Assembly: GCF_000960475.2 (NCBI RefSeq)
Contig: NZ_JZDQ02000028.1
Location: 25,284-89,283 of the forward strand
DNA length: 64,000 bases
Direction of reading: 5' to 3'
Source of the DNA: Nocardioides luteus
GTDB lineage: Bacteria; Actinomycetota; Actinomycetes; Propionibacteriales; Nocardioidaceae
Shown: positions 7,800-16,761 of the stretch, piece by piece
How positions within the stretch are numbered: the stretch's first letter is position 1
Layout of the letters: each line of letters starts with the position of its first letter
Position numbers and translations under genes: made by a program
The notes under the pieces: generated by a model
The model's database searches: none
The model's input: the letters and a program-made list of their open reading frames with translations, nothing else
What the model was told of the DNA's origin: nothing

Positions 7800-8581
7800 C
7801 GGCGGGGTGCTCGCAGCAGGTAGATGTCCATCACCCAGCCGGCCGACTCCCGCAGTCGCGCCCGAGCCGACTCGATCGCAGGCAGGACCTCGCCGACGGT
7901 GCCGGCGACCAGCTCCTCCTCGCGCGTGCCGAGGTTGCCGCCCCACCAGATCCGCCAGTCCTCGAGCCCGGGGAGCTCGACGACGCGGTTGAGCATCACC
8001 ACGAGGTTGTCGTGGCCGGCCTCGACGGCTTCGAGCACGGCGCGGCCGGTGGTGACGTAGAGCGGACGGCCGACGTCGTGGAGCACCAGCCGGTGACGGG
8101 CGGCGAGCAGCTGCACCGAGGAGATCCCGGGGATGACGTCGACCTCGACGTCGAGCTGTTCGGCGATCTGGTCGACGACCCGGATCGTGGAGTCGTAGAA
8201 GGCCGGGTCGCCCCAGACCAGGAAGCCGACGTCGCCGGGGTGCTCGGCGAGCACGGCGAGGTAGCGCTCGACCCGGGCGCGGTGCCAGTCCCGGACGGCC
8301 GCCTGGTAGTCCTCGTCGGTCCCGGTGAACTCCTCGCGCCGCTCACGGGGAGCGTCATCGACCTTCACCACCCGCGCGGGCGTGGACAGATGGCGGTCGA
8401 GGAGCTCCTCGCGGGCCCGCACCAGCGGGTCGGGCATGCCCTTCTTCACCGTGCCGGACTTGTCGGTGACCAGGAAGTAGTCGACCGACCGCATCGCGGC
8501 CACGGCCTCGAGGGTGACCTGGTCGGGGTCGCCGGGACCGACGCCGATGATCTTGATCCGACGCTGCCCAGAAGATGTCAC
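7796..8581 (-). CDS. cobF: Precorrin-6A synthase (deacetylating)
   Basis: 261 residues with the SAM-binding opening IIGVGPGDPDQVTLEAV typical of corrin C-methyltransferases. The CobF branch methylates C1 and removes the acetyl group in the oxygen-dependent pathway. Further family matches are FLVWGDPAFYDST and DVIPGISSVQLLAARH. CobF and CobN mark the aerobic route. Start and stop overlap its neighbours by 4 bases on both sides. Confidence 0.94.
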   Translation of the reverse strand: MTSSGQRRIKIIGVGPGDPDQVTLEAVAAMRSVDYFLVTDKSGTVKKGMPDPLVRAREELLDRHLSTPARVVKVDDAPRERREEFTGTDEDYQAAVRDWHRARVERYLAVLAEHPGDVGFLVWGDPAFYDSTIRVVDQIAEQLDVEVDVIPGISSVQLLAARHRLVLHDVGRPLYVTTGRAVLEAVEAGHDNLVVMLNRVVELPGLEDWRIWWGGNLGTREEELVAGTVGEVLPAIESARARLRESAGWVMDIYLLRAPRR

Positions 8582-11500
8582 TGGTCGTCCTCCAGGTCAC
8601 CTTCGATGTCGAGATAGATCTCCTGCATCTGCGCGACGAGATCGGGGTCGGGCTCCTCCCACAGCCCCCGCTCTGCCGCCTCGTGCAGCCGCTCCACGAT
8701 CCCACGCAGCGCCCACGGGTTCGAGGTCCGCATGAACTCCTGGTTGGTCTCGTCCAGGACGTACTCGCGGGCGAGCTTCTCGTACATCCAGTCCTGCACG
8801 ACACCGGCGGTCGCGTCGAAGCCGAAGAGGTAGTCGACGGTCGCGGCCAGCTCGAAGGCGCCCTTGTAGCCGTGGCGCTGCATCGCCGAGATCCAGCGCG
8901 GGTTGACCACCCGGGCCCGGAAGACGCGGTTGGTCTCCTCCTGCAGCGTGCGGGTCTTGATGGCGTCGGGGGAGGTGGAGTCGCCGACGTACGCCTTCGG
9001 GTCGGAGCCGGTCAGTGCGCGGACGGTCGCGACCATGCCGCCGTGGTACTGGAAGTAGTCGTCGGAGTCGGCGATGTCGTGCTCGGCGGAGTCGACGTTC
9101 TTGGCGGCGACCTTGATCCGGCGGTAGTTGGCGCGCATGTCGTCGGCCGCCGGGGCGCCGTCGAGGTCGCGGCCGTAGGCGAACCCGCCCCACGCCGTGT
9201 AGACGTCCGCCAGATCGGCATCGGAGCGCCAGTTGCCGGCCTCGATGACCTGCAGGATCCCGGCACCGTACGAACCGGGCTTGGAGCCGAAGATCCGGGA
9301 CGTCGCGCGGCGCTGGTCACCGTGCTCGGCAAGGTCCTCCAGAGTGTGCGCCCGGACGAAGTTGTCCTCGGCCGGCTCGTCGAGGTCGGCCACCATCCGG
9401 ACCGCGTCGTCGAGCATCGAGACGACGTGCGGGAACGCGTCGCGGAAGAACCCGGAGATGCGTACGGTCACGTCGATCCGCGGCCTGCCCAGCTCGTCCA
9501 GCGGGATGACGTCGAGGTGGGTGATGCGGCGGGAGGCCTCGTCCCATTCGGGACGGACCCCGAGCAGCGCGAGCACCTCGGCGACGTCGTCGCCGGACGT
9601 ACGCATCGCGCTCGTGCCCCAGACGGAGAGCCCGACCGAGGTCGGGTAGTCGCCGGTCTCGTCCAGGTAGCGCTGCAGCAGCGAGTCGGCCATCGCCTGC
9701 CCGGTCTGCCACGCCAGCCGGCTCGGGACCGCGCGGGGGTCGACGGTGTAGAAGTTGCGCCCCGTCGGAAGTACGTTGACGAGCCCCCGCAGCGGCGAGC
9801 CCGACGGCCCCGCGGGGACGAAGCCACCGTCCAGCGCGTGCAGGACGGCGGACAGCTCGTCGGTCGTCCTCGCCAGCCGCGGCACGACCTCGGTGGCGGC
9901 GAAGGCGAGCACCTGCTGGACGGCCGGGTCGTCGTGGAGCGTCTCCGCGACGGCCGGGTCCCAGCCGGCCGCGTCCATGCGCTGCACGAGGTCGCGCGCC
10001 TGGGTCTCGATCTCGTCGACGGCCCGGGTGTCGGCGCCCTCCTTGAGGCCGAGCGCCGCCCGCAGACCGGGCACGGCGCCGCCGACACCGCCCCACACCT
10101 GCGCGGCGCGCAGGATGGAGAGGACCAGGTTGATCCGCGCCTCGCCCTCGGGGGCGCCGCCGAGCACGTGCAGCCCGTCGCGGATCTGGGCGTCCTTGAT
10201 CTCGCAGAGCCAGCCGTCGATGTGGAGCATGAAGTCGTCGAAGTCGTCGTCTTCCGGCCGCTCCTCCATGCCGAGGTCGCGGTGGAGCTCGGCGGCCTTC
10301 ATCAGCTGCCAGATCTCGCCGCGGATGGCGGGCAGCTTGGCCGGGTCCATCGAGGAGATCCGGTCGTACTCCTCCATCAGCGACTCCAGCCGCGCGATGT
10401 CGCCGTAGGACTCCGCGCGCGCCATCGGCGGCACCAGGTGGTCGACGATCGTGGCATGCGCGCGGCGCTTGGCCTGGGCGCCCTCGCCCGGGTCGTTGAC
10501 CAGGAACGGGTAGATCAGCGGCATGTTGCCGATCGCGGCGTCCGGGCCGCAGCTCGCCGAGAGCGCGGCGTTCTTGCCCGGCAGCCACTCCATCGAGCCG
10601 TGCTTTCCCAGGTGCACGACCGCGTCGGCACCGAAGCCGTGCTCGAGCCAGCGGTAGGCACCGAGGTAGTGGTGCGAAGGCGGCAGGTCCGGGTCGTGGT
10701 AGATCGCGACCGGGTTCTCGCCGAACCCGCGCGGAGGCTGGATCAGGATGACGATGTTGCCGGCCTGGAGGGTGGCCAGCACGAGCTCGCCGTCGTCGTT
10801 GACGAACAGGTTCCCCGGCGTCGGACCCCAGGTCTCGACCATTTGTTCGCGCAGGTCAGCCGGGAGATCCTTGGTCCACTCGTCGTAGGACGCCTTCGAG
10901 ATCCGCACGTGGGCGTCGGTGAGCTGCGCGTTGGTCAGCCACTCCTCGTCCTGGCCGCCGGCGGCGATCAGCGCGTGGATCAGCGCGTCACCCGCAGCGG
11001 TGTCGTCGGAGCCGTCGAGGATGCGTACGACCTCGTTGTCCTGGCCCAGGTCGTAGCCCTCCTCGCGGAGCCGGCGCAGCATCCGGATCGCGGAGACCGG
11101 GGTGTCGAGGCCGACCGCGTTGCCGATGCGGGCGTGCTTGGTGGGGTAGGCGGAGAGGACGAGGGCGAGGCGCTTCTCGGCGTTGGGCGTGCGGCGCAGA
11201 CGCGCGTGGTTGACCGCGATCCGGGCCACCCGCGCGGCCCGCTCGGGCTCGGCGACGTAGTGGGGGAGACCCTGCTCGTCGATCTCCTTGAACGAGAACG
11301 GGGCGGTGATGATCCGGCCGTCGAACTCGGGGATCGCGATCTGGTTGGCCGAGTCGAGCGGCGTCACGCCGTCGTCGGAGGCCTCCCACTCCGCGCGACT
11401 CGAGGTCAGGCACAGACCCTGGAGCACCGGGATGTCCAGCGCCGCCATCCGCTCCACGTCCCAGGCCTCGTCCTCGCCGCCGGCGGAGGCGGACGCGGGC

Positions 11501-12174
11501 ACGGAGCCGCCCGCCGCGAGCACGGTCACGATGAGCGCGTCGAGGGTGCCGAGCGCCTCGTAGAGGTCGTCGGGCGCGGAGCGCAGCGAGCCCGCGAAGA
11601 CGGGTACGCCGGTGGCCGCTCCGGTCGCGTCGATGGCGTCGGCCAGCGCGTGCGCGAAGGCGGTGTTGCCGCTGGTCTCGTGGGCGCGGTAGTAGAGGAC
11701 ACCGATGCGAGGAAGGGCGTCATCGGCGGGCGCAGGGCGCTCCGCGAAGCCCCAAGCAGGCACCTCCGCCGGCGGCTCGAACCCGAACCCGGTCAGCAGG
11801 ACCGTGTCGGAGAGGAACGCGTGCAGCTGGGCGAGGTTGGCCGGGCCGCCCTCGGCGAGATAGCGGTGCGCCTCCGCGGCGACGCCCATCGGCACCGTGG
11901 AGTGCTCCATCAGCTCGGCGCTCGGCTGCTGCTCACCGCCGAGGACCACCACCGGGGTGCCGCGCTCCTTGACCGCGCTCAGGCCGTCCCACAGATCCGT
12001 GGGCGAGCCGAGGAGCCGGAAGACCACCAGGTCGGCGTCGGCGACGACGGCCTCGAGGTCGGTCGCCCGCGACGGGTTCGCCCAGGTGTAGTCGGCGCCA
12101 CTGGCACGGGCCGAGAGCAGGTCGGTGTCCGAGGTGGACAGAAGAGCGATGCGTACGCGTGCAGGGTCGGCCAT
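8578..12174 (-). CDS. cobN: Cobaltochelatase subunit CobN
   Basis: 1198 residues, the usual length for CobN, the large H-subunit that inserts Co2+ into hydrogenobyrinic a,c-diamide with ATP. Family features include VLYYRAHETSGNTAFAHAL near residue 150, VHLGKHGSMEWLPGK in the middle and RNFYTVDPRAVPSR after it. AGGAGG precedes the ATG. It is first in a five-gene overlapping operon directly after a cobalamin riboswitch. The partner ATPase subunits (CobS/CobT or ChlI/ChlD type) are not in this window. Confidence 0.97.
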   Translation of the reverse strand: MADPARVRIALLSTSDTDLLSARASGADYTWANPSRATDLEAVVADADLVVFRLLGSPTDLWDGLSAVKERGTPVVVLGGEQQPSAELMEHSTVPMGVAAEAHRYLAEGGPANLAQLHAFLSDTVLLTGFGFEPPAEVPAWGFAERPAPADDALPRIGVLYYRAHETSGNTAFAHALADAIDATGAATGVPVFAGSLRSAPDDLYEALGTLDALIVTVLAAGGSVPASASAGGEDEAWDVERMAALDIPVLQGLCLTSSRAEWEASDDGVTPLDSANQIAIPEFDGRIITAPFSFKEIDEQGLPHYVAEPERAARVARIAVNHARLRRTPNAEKRLALVLSAYPTKHARIGNAVGLDTPVSAIRMLRRLREEGYDLGQDNEVVRILDGSDDTAAGDALIHALIAAGGQDEEWLTNAQLTDAHVRISKASYDEWTKDLPADLREQMVETWGPTPGNLFVNDDGELVLATLQAGNIVILIQPPRGFGENPVAIYHDPDLPPSHHYLGAYRWLEHGFGADAVVHLGKHGSMEWLPGKNAALSASCGPDAAIGNMPLIYPFLVNDPGEGAQAKRRAHATIVDHLVPPMARAESYGDIARLESLMEEYDRISSMDPAKLPAIRGEIWQLMKAAELHRDLGMEERPEDDDFDDFMLHIDGWLCEIKDAQIRDGLHVLGGAPEGEARINLVLSILRAAQVWGGVGGAVPGLRAALGLKEGADTRAVDEIETQARDLVQRMDAAGWDPAVAETLHDDPAVQQVLAFAATEVVPRLARTTDELSAVLHALDGGFVPAGPSGSPLRGLVNVLPTGRNFYTVDPRAVPSRLAWQTGQAMADSLLQRYLDETGDYPTSVGLSVWGTSAMRTSGDDVAEVLALLGVRPEWDEASRRITHLDVIPLDELGRPRIDVTVRISGFFRDAFPHVVSMLDDAVRMVADLDEPAEDNFVRAHTLEDLAEHGDQRRATSRIFGSKPGSYGAGILQVIEAGNWRSDADLADVYTAWGGFAYGRDLDGAPAADDMRANYRRIKVAAKNVDSAEHDIADSDDYFQYHGGMVATVRALTGSDPKAYVGDSTSPDAIKTRTLQEETNRVFRARVVNPRWISAMQRHGYKGAFELAATVDYLFGFDATAGVVQDWMYEKLAREYVLDETNQEFMRTSNPWALRGIVERLHEAAERGLWEEPDPDLVAQMQEIYLDIEGDLEDDQ

Positions 12175-12199
12175 GCCGGGGTCCTCCTAGGGGTTCTCG

Positions 12200-12325
12200 C
12201 CCCGTCGATCGGTCGGATGCCCGCGGCCAGTGTCTGGCTGTGTCCGTGCCCAGCATCGGAACGGACATCACAGTGGCGGAACCGCCCCGGACTCTCACCG
12301 GGTTCCTGCGCCACGAGCGTGCTCG
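12200..12325 (-). promoter_or_regulatory. Cobalamin riboswitch upstream of the cobN operon
   Basis: On the minus strand the conserved core reads GGAACCCGGTGAGAGTCCGG, GTTCCGCCACTGTGATG and GACACAGCCAGACACTGGCC, followed by the cobN ribosome-binding site. The 5' side abuts the stop codon of the acetyltransferase gene, so the riboswitch promoter lies inside or upstream of that gene. High B12 is expected to shut down cobN, cobF, cobQ, cobK and the ferredoxin gene. Confidence 0.93.
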
Positions 12326-12329
12326 CAGC

Positions 12330-12890
12330 CTACCCCGCGCGGCCCGCGAGCCAGGTCTCGCGGGTGATCTCGTACTCGACCTCGCCGTCGGCGTGACCGG
12401 CGAGCGGCTCCTCGAAGTCCTCGTGGAAGGCGCGCACGAAGCTCATCCCGACCGACGCCATGGTGGCCCGGGAGGGTTTGTTGACGGCCATCGTCTGCGC
12501 GATCACCCGGTCGAAGCCGAGGTCCTCGAAGGCGTGCCGGAGCAGCTCGAGCGACCCCTCCTTCGCGAACCCCTGGCGCCAGTGGCGCTGGGGCAGCCGG
12601 TAGCCCAGCTCGGCGGCATCGGTCCGGGGCGGGACGTCGGGCGGCTCGAGCATGTAGAGGCCCACGGCCTCACCCGCTGCGTACCCGATCCACTTGCCCT
12701 GCCCCTCGGTCTCCTTCGCCGCCCTGATCCACGCGTGCATCCGCGCCTCGGTCTCCTCCGCGGTGAGCGCGCGGGTGAACAGGTAGCGCAGCACCACCGG
12801 GTCCGAGTTGAGCTCGACGAGGAACGGCAGGTGCTCCTCGCTCAGCGGGACCAGGTCGAGGCGCTCGGTGCGCAGACGGGCTTGCGGCAT
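12330..12890 (-). CDS. GNAT family N-acetyltransferase
   Basis: 186 residues with the RimJ/RimL-type opening LRTERLDLVPLSEEH and an acetyl-CoA region ELGYRLPQRHWRQGFAKEG (about 92-110). The start at 12890 is preferred over an upstream ATG because TAACGT lies 7 bases before it, matching a leaderless pattern seen elsewhere in the window. The substrate is unknown. It sits immediately before the cobN riboswitch but shows no link to B12. Confidence 0.85.
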   Translation of the reverse strand: MPQARLRTERLDLVPLSEEHLPFLVELNSDPVVLRYLFTRALTAEETEARMHAWIRAAKETEGQGKWIGYAAGEAVGLYMLEPPDVPPRTDAAELGYRLPQRHWRQGFAKEGSLELLRHAFEDLGFDRVIAQTMAVNKPSRATMASVGMSFVRAFHEDFEEPLAGHADGEVEYEITRETWLAGRAG

Positions 12891-12897
12891 GGGCGAG

Positions 12898-12903
12898 ACG
12901 TTA
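12898..12903 (-). promoter_or_regulatory. -10 element for a leaderless start
   Basis: TAACGT on the minus strand, 7 bases before the acetyltransferase ATG; assigned by pattern only. Confidence 0.4.
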
Positions 12904-12957
12904 GCCAGGACGTACGCCGCCGGCACCTGGTTTCCGCGTCGCCGCCAGGTGGCCGGA

Positions 12958-14109
12958 TCACTCGTTCAGGACGCGGTTGGCGACGGCGAACGCGGTGTTG
13001 GCGGCCGGTACGCCGACGTAGATCGAGGTCTGCAGGAGCACCTCGATGATCTCCTCGCGGGTCAGCCCGTTGGTGAGCGCGGCGCGGAGGTGGAACTCGA
13101 GCTCCTCGAAGTGGCGTCCGGCGACGAGGGCGGTGAGCACGCCGATCGAGCGGTCGCGGCGGGCGAGGCCGGGGCGGGTCCAGATCGTGCCCCAGGCATA
13201 GCGGGTGATCAGGTCCTGGTAGTCGCGGTTGACGTCCGTGATCGCGGCGGTGGCCCGGTCGACGTGGGGGTCGCCGAGCACCTGGCGGCGTACGTTCATG
13301 CCGGCCGCATACGCGGGGTCCGACGTGGTCACGTGCGAGGTGATCAGGGTGGAGACGGCGTGCGGAGCCTCGGCGGGAGCGAGGTGGCCGACGGCGTCGA
13401 GGGTGACGAACCGCCCGTTGCGCACCCCGATGGCGATCTCCTCGAGCGAAGCCGGTGGCGTCGGGGCGTCGTCGACACCCGCGATCGTCAGGACCGGCGC
13501 GACGATCTCGGCGAGCCGACCCCGGACGTCGTACGCCGCCAGCGCCTCGCACACCAGCGCATAGCTCTCCGCGTCGGCGTCGCGCAGCGAGTGGAGCAGG
13601 GCACCGCCCCGGGCGGGCTCGCGCTCGAGGAAGCCGGGGGAGAACCAGCGCTGCGTGGAGCCGGCGATCTGGGAGGCGGTGCCGGCGGCGCGTACGGTCG
13701 CAGCGCGGTCGGTCCAGCCCGCGGGCTCGCCGATCTTGGCGCCGGTGTTGGTGAGCACTGCGCCGCTCACCCGGGCGGGTGCGTCGAGCAGGAGCTGGAG
13801 GCCGACGGCCCCGCCGACCGAGTCGCCGGCATAGGCGAACGTGCCGTGGCGCTCGCCGCGGTCGGTGAGCACCCGGTCGACGCAGGCGAGCACTCCGGCA
13901 GCGAGGTCCGCCATGGAGAACGGCTCCGTGGTGGGGGCGCCGTGGCCGTGGCCCGGGAGCTCCCAGCCGATGACGTGGAAGCTGTCCGCGAGCAGCTCGG
14001 CGGTGGCGGACCAGAGCGCGGTCACCGAGGTGCCGAGCGACGGGCCGACGACCAGGATCGGCTTGCTCGGGTCCCCGGCCAGCTCGACGGGGGTGATTCT
14101 CGGGGTCAT
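12958..14109 (-). CDS. pcaL: 3-oxoadipate enol-lactonase / 4-carboxymuconolactone decarboxylase fusion
   Basis: 383 residues. The N-terminal alpha/beta hydrolase (about 1-255) has nucleophile S97 in AGDSVGG and opens the enol-lactone to 3-oxoadipate. The C-terminal carboxymuconolactone decarboxylase domain (about 265-383) has ELEFHLRAALTNGLTREEI. The fused PcaD-PcaC arrangement, PcaL, is known in Streptomyces and rhodococci. It lies 11 bases after pcaB and is last in the pcaHGBL operon of the protocatechuate branch of the beta-ketoadipate pathway. Confidence 0.94.
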   Translation of the reverse strand: MTPRITPVELAGDPSKPILVVGPSLGTSVTALWSATAELLADSFHVIGWELPGHGHGAPTTEPFSMADLAAGVLACVDRVLTDRGERHGTFAYAGDSVGGAVGLQLLLDAPARVSGAVLTNTGAKIGEPAGWTDRAATVRAAGTASQIAGSTQRWFSPGFLEREPARGGALLHSLRDADAESYALVCEALAAYDVRGRLAEIVAPVLTIAGVDDAPTPPASLEEIAIGVRNGRFVTLDAVGHLAPAEAPHAVSTLITSHVTTSDPAYAAGMNVRRQVLGDPHVDRATAAITDVNRDYQDLITRYAWGTIWTRPGLARRDRSIGVLTALVAGRHFEELEFHLRAALTNGLTREEIIEVLLQTSIYVGVPAANTAFAVANRVLNE

Positions 14110-14120
14110 GACCCATCCCT

Positions 14121-15380
14121 TCAAGGTTCGGTCTTCCAGATTTCGTGGGCGCGGGTGAGGGCGGAGTCGATGAGGGCGTCGGTGGCGCCGAGATAGTCGT
14201 CGAGACCGGTCGCGGCATCGGTGCCGGCCAGTACGTCGCCCCCGACGAACCCGGTCAGCGACCGCTGCTCGGCCAGCAGGTCCGCCCCCGCGGCCTCGGC
14301 CGTGGCCCGCATCCGGGCGGCGTCGACGCGGAGCCCGGCGAGCAGCTCGGTGGTCTGCGAGGCGGCGACGACGCTGCGCCGGGCCAGCGTGGCCAGGGTC
14401 TCCCACTCGACGTGCCAGGCGCCGTCGGGCCGCTCGTCGACGTAGGTCGCCGCCGCGGTGTGGAGCGTCGCGGCCAGCGGGGGAGCGGCGAGCGCGTGGC
14501 GGCGGACGAGCACCGAGAGCACCGGGTTGGACTTGTGCGGCATCGTCGAGGAGCCACCGCGCCCCTCGCCGGCCGGCTCGGCGAGCTCGCCGATCTCGGG
14601 CCGGGTGAGCAGGGTGACGTCGGTGGCGATCCGGCCCCAGGCGTCGGCCGCGGTGACGAGCGCGTCGCCCGCGGCGGTCAGCGGGGCACGGTTGGTGTGC
14701 CAGGGCGCCCGCGCGGTCAGCCCGAGGGCGGCGGCCGTCGCGTCCGCCGCGGTCTGGGCGGCACCCACCGGGTCGGCCAGACCCCGGAGCCGGGCCAGTC
14801 CGACGACCGCGGCCAGGGTGCCGGCCGCGCCGCCGATCTGGGCGGGCAGCGACGTACGTGTCCGGCGGAGCGCCTCGGCCGCGTCGCTCAGCCCGGAGAG
14901 CCAGGTCGCCGCCTTGAGGCCGAAGGTGATCGGCACCGCGTGCTGCGTCAGCGTGCGGCCGGACATCACCGTGGCCCGGTGCTCCCGGGCGAGGCCCACC
15001 AGCGAGGTGGCCTGGGCCGCCAGTTCGTCCTCGACGCGGTCGAGCACATCGCGCAGGCAGAGCACGAGCGCGGTGTCGACCACGTCCTGGCTGGTCAGGC
15101 CCTTGTGCAGCCACCGCGCGGCCTCACCCTCGAGGCGGCCGCGCAGGAGCTTGACCAGGCCGATGACCGGGTTGCCCCCGGCCTCGGCACCCTCGGCAAG
15201 TCCCGGGAGGTCGGCCTCGGAGACGAGGCCGGCCAGCGGCGTACGCGCTTCTTCGGGGGCGATCCCCGAGGACGCGGTCGCGGCCAGCCAGGCCTCTTCG
15301 ACCCGCACCATCGCGGCGAGGTAGGCCGCCTCGGAGAAGAGATCCCCGGCGCGCTCCTCGCCTGGCCACAGCAGCGACAT
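14121..15380 (-). CDS. pcaB: 3-carboxy-cis,cis-muconate cycloisomerase
   Basis: 419 residues of the fumarase/adenylosuccinate lyase superfamily, with signature GGSSTMPHKSNP (about residue 275) and QDVVDTA near 100. It converts 3-carboxymuconate, the product of PcaHG, to 4-carboxymuconolactone. It begins 8 bases after the pcaG stop. Operon partners on both sides make the substrate assignment firm. Confidence 0.94.
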   Translation of the reverse strand: MSLLWPGEERAGDLFSEAAYLAAMVRVEEAWLAATASSGIAPEEARTPLAGLVSEADLPGLAEGAEAGGNPVIGLVKLLRGRLEGEAARWLHKGLTSQDVVDTALVLCLRDVLDRVEDELAAQATSLVGLAREHRATVMSGRTLTQHAVPITFGLKAATWLSGLSDAAEALRRTRTSLPAQIGGAAGTLAAVVGLARLRGLADPVGAAQTAADATAAALGLTARAPWHTNRAPLTAAGDALVTAADAWGRIATDVTLLTRPEIGELAEPAGEGRGGSSTMPHKSNPVLSVLVRRHALAAPPLAATLHTAAATYVDERPDGAWHVEWETLATLARRSVVAASQTTELLAGLRVDAARMRATAEAAGADLLAEQRSLTGFVGGDVLAGTDAATGLDDYLGATDALIDSALTRAHEIWKTEP

Positions 15381-15388
15381 TCGACTCC

Positions 15389-15937
15389 TCAGCCGTAGTT
15401 GAGAAAGGTGGTCTCGCGGTCGCCCTGGAGGTGGATGTCGAACCGCAACCCGGTTGCGTCCGCGGTGGCCACCAGCGTCGCACGCTCGTCCTCGGACAGC
15501 GACACCAGCAGGGGGTCACCGGCGTTGGCGGGGTGCTCGGGCAGGTAGATCCGGGTCTGCAGCTTGTCGAGCAGACCACGGGCGAAGACGGTGAGGGCGA
15601 AGAACGGTGCCGTGCCCTCCTCGGTCGGACCGGGAAGAACCGTCGTGAACGAGTAGTGGCCGTTCAGGTCGCAGGCGGCGCGGCCGAAACCGGTGAAGGT
15701 CCAGCCGTCGCGGTGCAGCGACCCCTCGGCCTGCGGGACGTTGCCCTCGGCGTCGGTCTGCCAGATCTCGAGGAGCGCGTCGGGGATCGGCCGGCCGGCA
15801 CCGTCGTAGATCGTGCCGTGGAGCCGGATGGCGTCGGGGCGAGCCGACGGGACCAGGTCGGCGTCGCCCTCGTAGGGCAGCGCGTAGCCGAAGAACGGGC
15901 CGATCGTGTGTCCCGGAGTGGGGAGAGGGTTGCTCAC
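15389..15937 (-). CDS. pcaG: Protocatechuate 3,4-dioxygenase, alpha subunit
   Basis: 182 residues with the intradiol dioxygenase fold: TIGPFFGYALP at the N-terminus, IYDGAGRPIPDALLEIWQTD in the middle and TRIYLPEHPAN near the end. It pairs with PcaH, which carries the iron. Its ATG overlaps the pcaH stop by 4 bases, which suits stoichiometric expression of the two subunits. Confidence 0.96.
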   Translation of the reverse strand: MSNPLPTPGHTIGPFFGYALPYEGDADLVPSARPDAIRLHGTIYDGAGRPIPDALLEIWQTDAEGNVPQAEGSLHRDGWTFTGFGRAACDLNGHYSFTTVLPGPTEEGTAPFFALTVFARGLLDKLQTRIYLPEHPANAGDPLLVSLSEDERATLVATADATGLRFDIHLQGDRETTFLNYG

Positions 15938-16731
15938 TTGTCGTTCTCCTCGGGCTCGGTCCAGGTGCGGCTCGGGCCGGTCAGGACGATGTCCCAGTTG
16001 TAGCCCATGGAGTATTCCGGCACGGAGAGGTCGTGGTCGTACGTCGCGACCAGGGCGTCACGAGCCTTCTGGTCGGTGATCGACTGGTAGATCGGGTCGA
16101 GCGCGAAGAGCGGGTCGCCGGGGAAGTACATCTGGGTGATCAGCCGCTGCGTGAACGCCCGGCCGAAGAGCGAGAAGTGGATGTGGGCGGGACGCCACGC
16201 GTTGAGGTGGTTGCCCCACGGGTACGGGCCGGGCTTGATCGTCTGGAAGCGGTAGCGGCCCTCGTCGTCGGTGAGGCAGCGGCCGACGCCGGTGAAGTTG
16301 GGGTCGAGCGGGGCCGGGTGCTGCTCGTGCTTGTGGATGTAGCGACCGGCCGAGTTCGCCTGCCAGATCTCGACCAGCTGGTTGCGCACCGGACGGCCCT
16401 CGCCGTCGAGGACGCGGCCACTGACGGTGATGCGCTCACCGATCGGCTCCCCGGTGAACTGGGTGTTCCAGCTGGAGTCGACGCCGATGGTGAGATCGGC
16501 CTCGAGCGGGTTGACGTCGGAGTGACCGAAGCAGGGCGACCACAGCTCGATCGTCTCCGGGTCCGCGTGGCGCGGGTCCTTGGTGGGATGGCGCAGGGCG
16601 CTGGATCGATAGGGCGGGTAGTCCAGCAGGGGCTGGCGGCTGGGCTTGCCTTCCTTGGCTAGGCCCTCCGCGTCGGCCTTGATCTTGTCGATCTCAGCCG
16701 AGATGTCAGCTTGAGTCTCGGGAGTTGTCAC
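15934..16731 (-). CDS. pcaH: Protocatechuate 3,4-dioxygenase, beta subunit
   Basis: 265 residues. The iron-bearing subunit cleaves protocatechuate between its hydroxyls to give 3-carboxy-cis,cis-muconate. Visible features are QLVEIWQANSAGRY, GPYPWGNHLNAWRPAHIHFS (iron-binding HIH) and TQMYFPGDP. The GTG start (16729-16731) is chosen because the family N-terminus begins nearby and TAGCGT lies 7 bases upstream. The longer ATG-initiated frame would read through the divergent regulator. It is first in the operon and divergent from the IclR gene. Confidence 0.94.
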   Translation of the reverse strand: MTTPETQADISAEIDKIKADAEGLAKEGKPSRQPLLDYPPYRSSALRHPTKDPRHADPETIELWSPCFGHSDVNPLEADLTIGVDSSWNTQFTGEPIGERITVSGRVLDGEGRPVRNQLVEIWQANSAGRYIHKHEQHPAPLDPNFTGVGRCLTDDEGRYRFQTIKPGPYPWGNHLNAWRPAHIHFSLFGRAFTQRLITQMYFPGDPLFALDPIYQSITDQKARDALVATYDHDLSVPEYSMGYNWDIVLTGPSRTWTEPEENDK

Positions 16732-16738
16732 CCTCCGA

Positions 16739-16744
16739 ACGCTA
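16739..16744 (-). promoter_or_regulatory. -10 element of the pca operon
   Basis: TAGCGT on the minus strand, 7 bases before the pcaH GTG. Only 30 bases separate the pcaH and regulator starts, so the two promoters must overlap. Confidence 0.45.
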
Positions 16745-16761
16745 GGTGCGGGAGGCGTACG

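Noticed and set aside
8575..12396. 1273-codon plus-strand frame opposite cobN
   Set aside because: Antisense shadow; cobN is a full-length recognised family on the minus strand.
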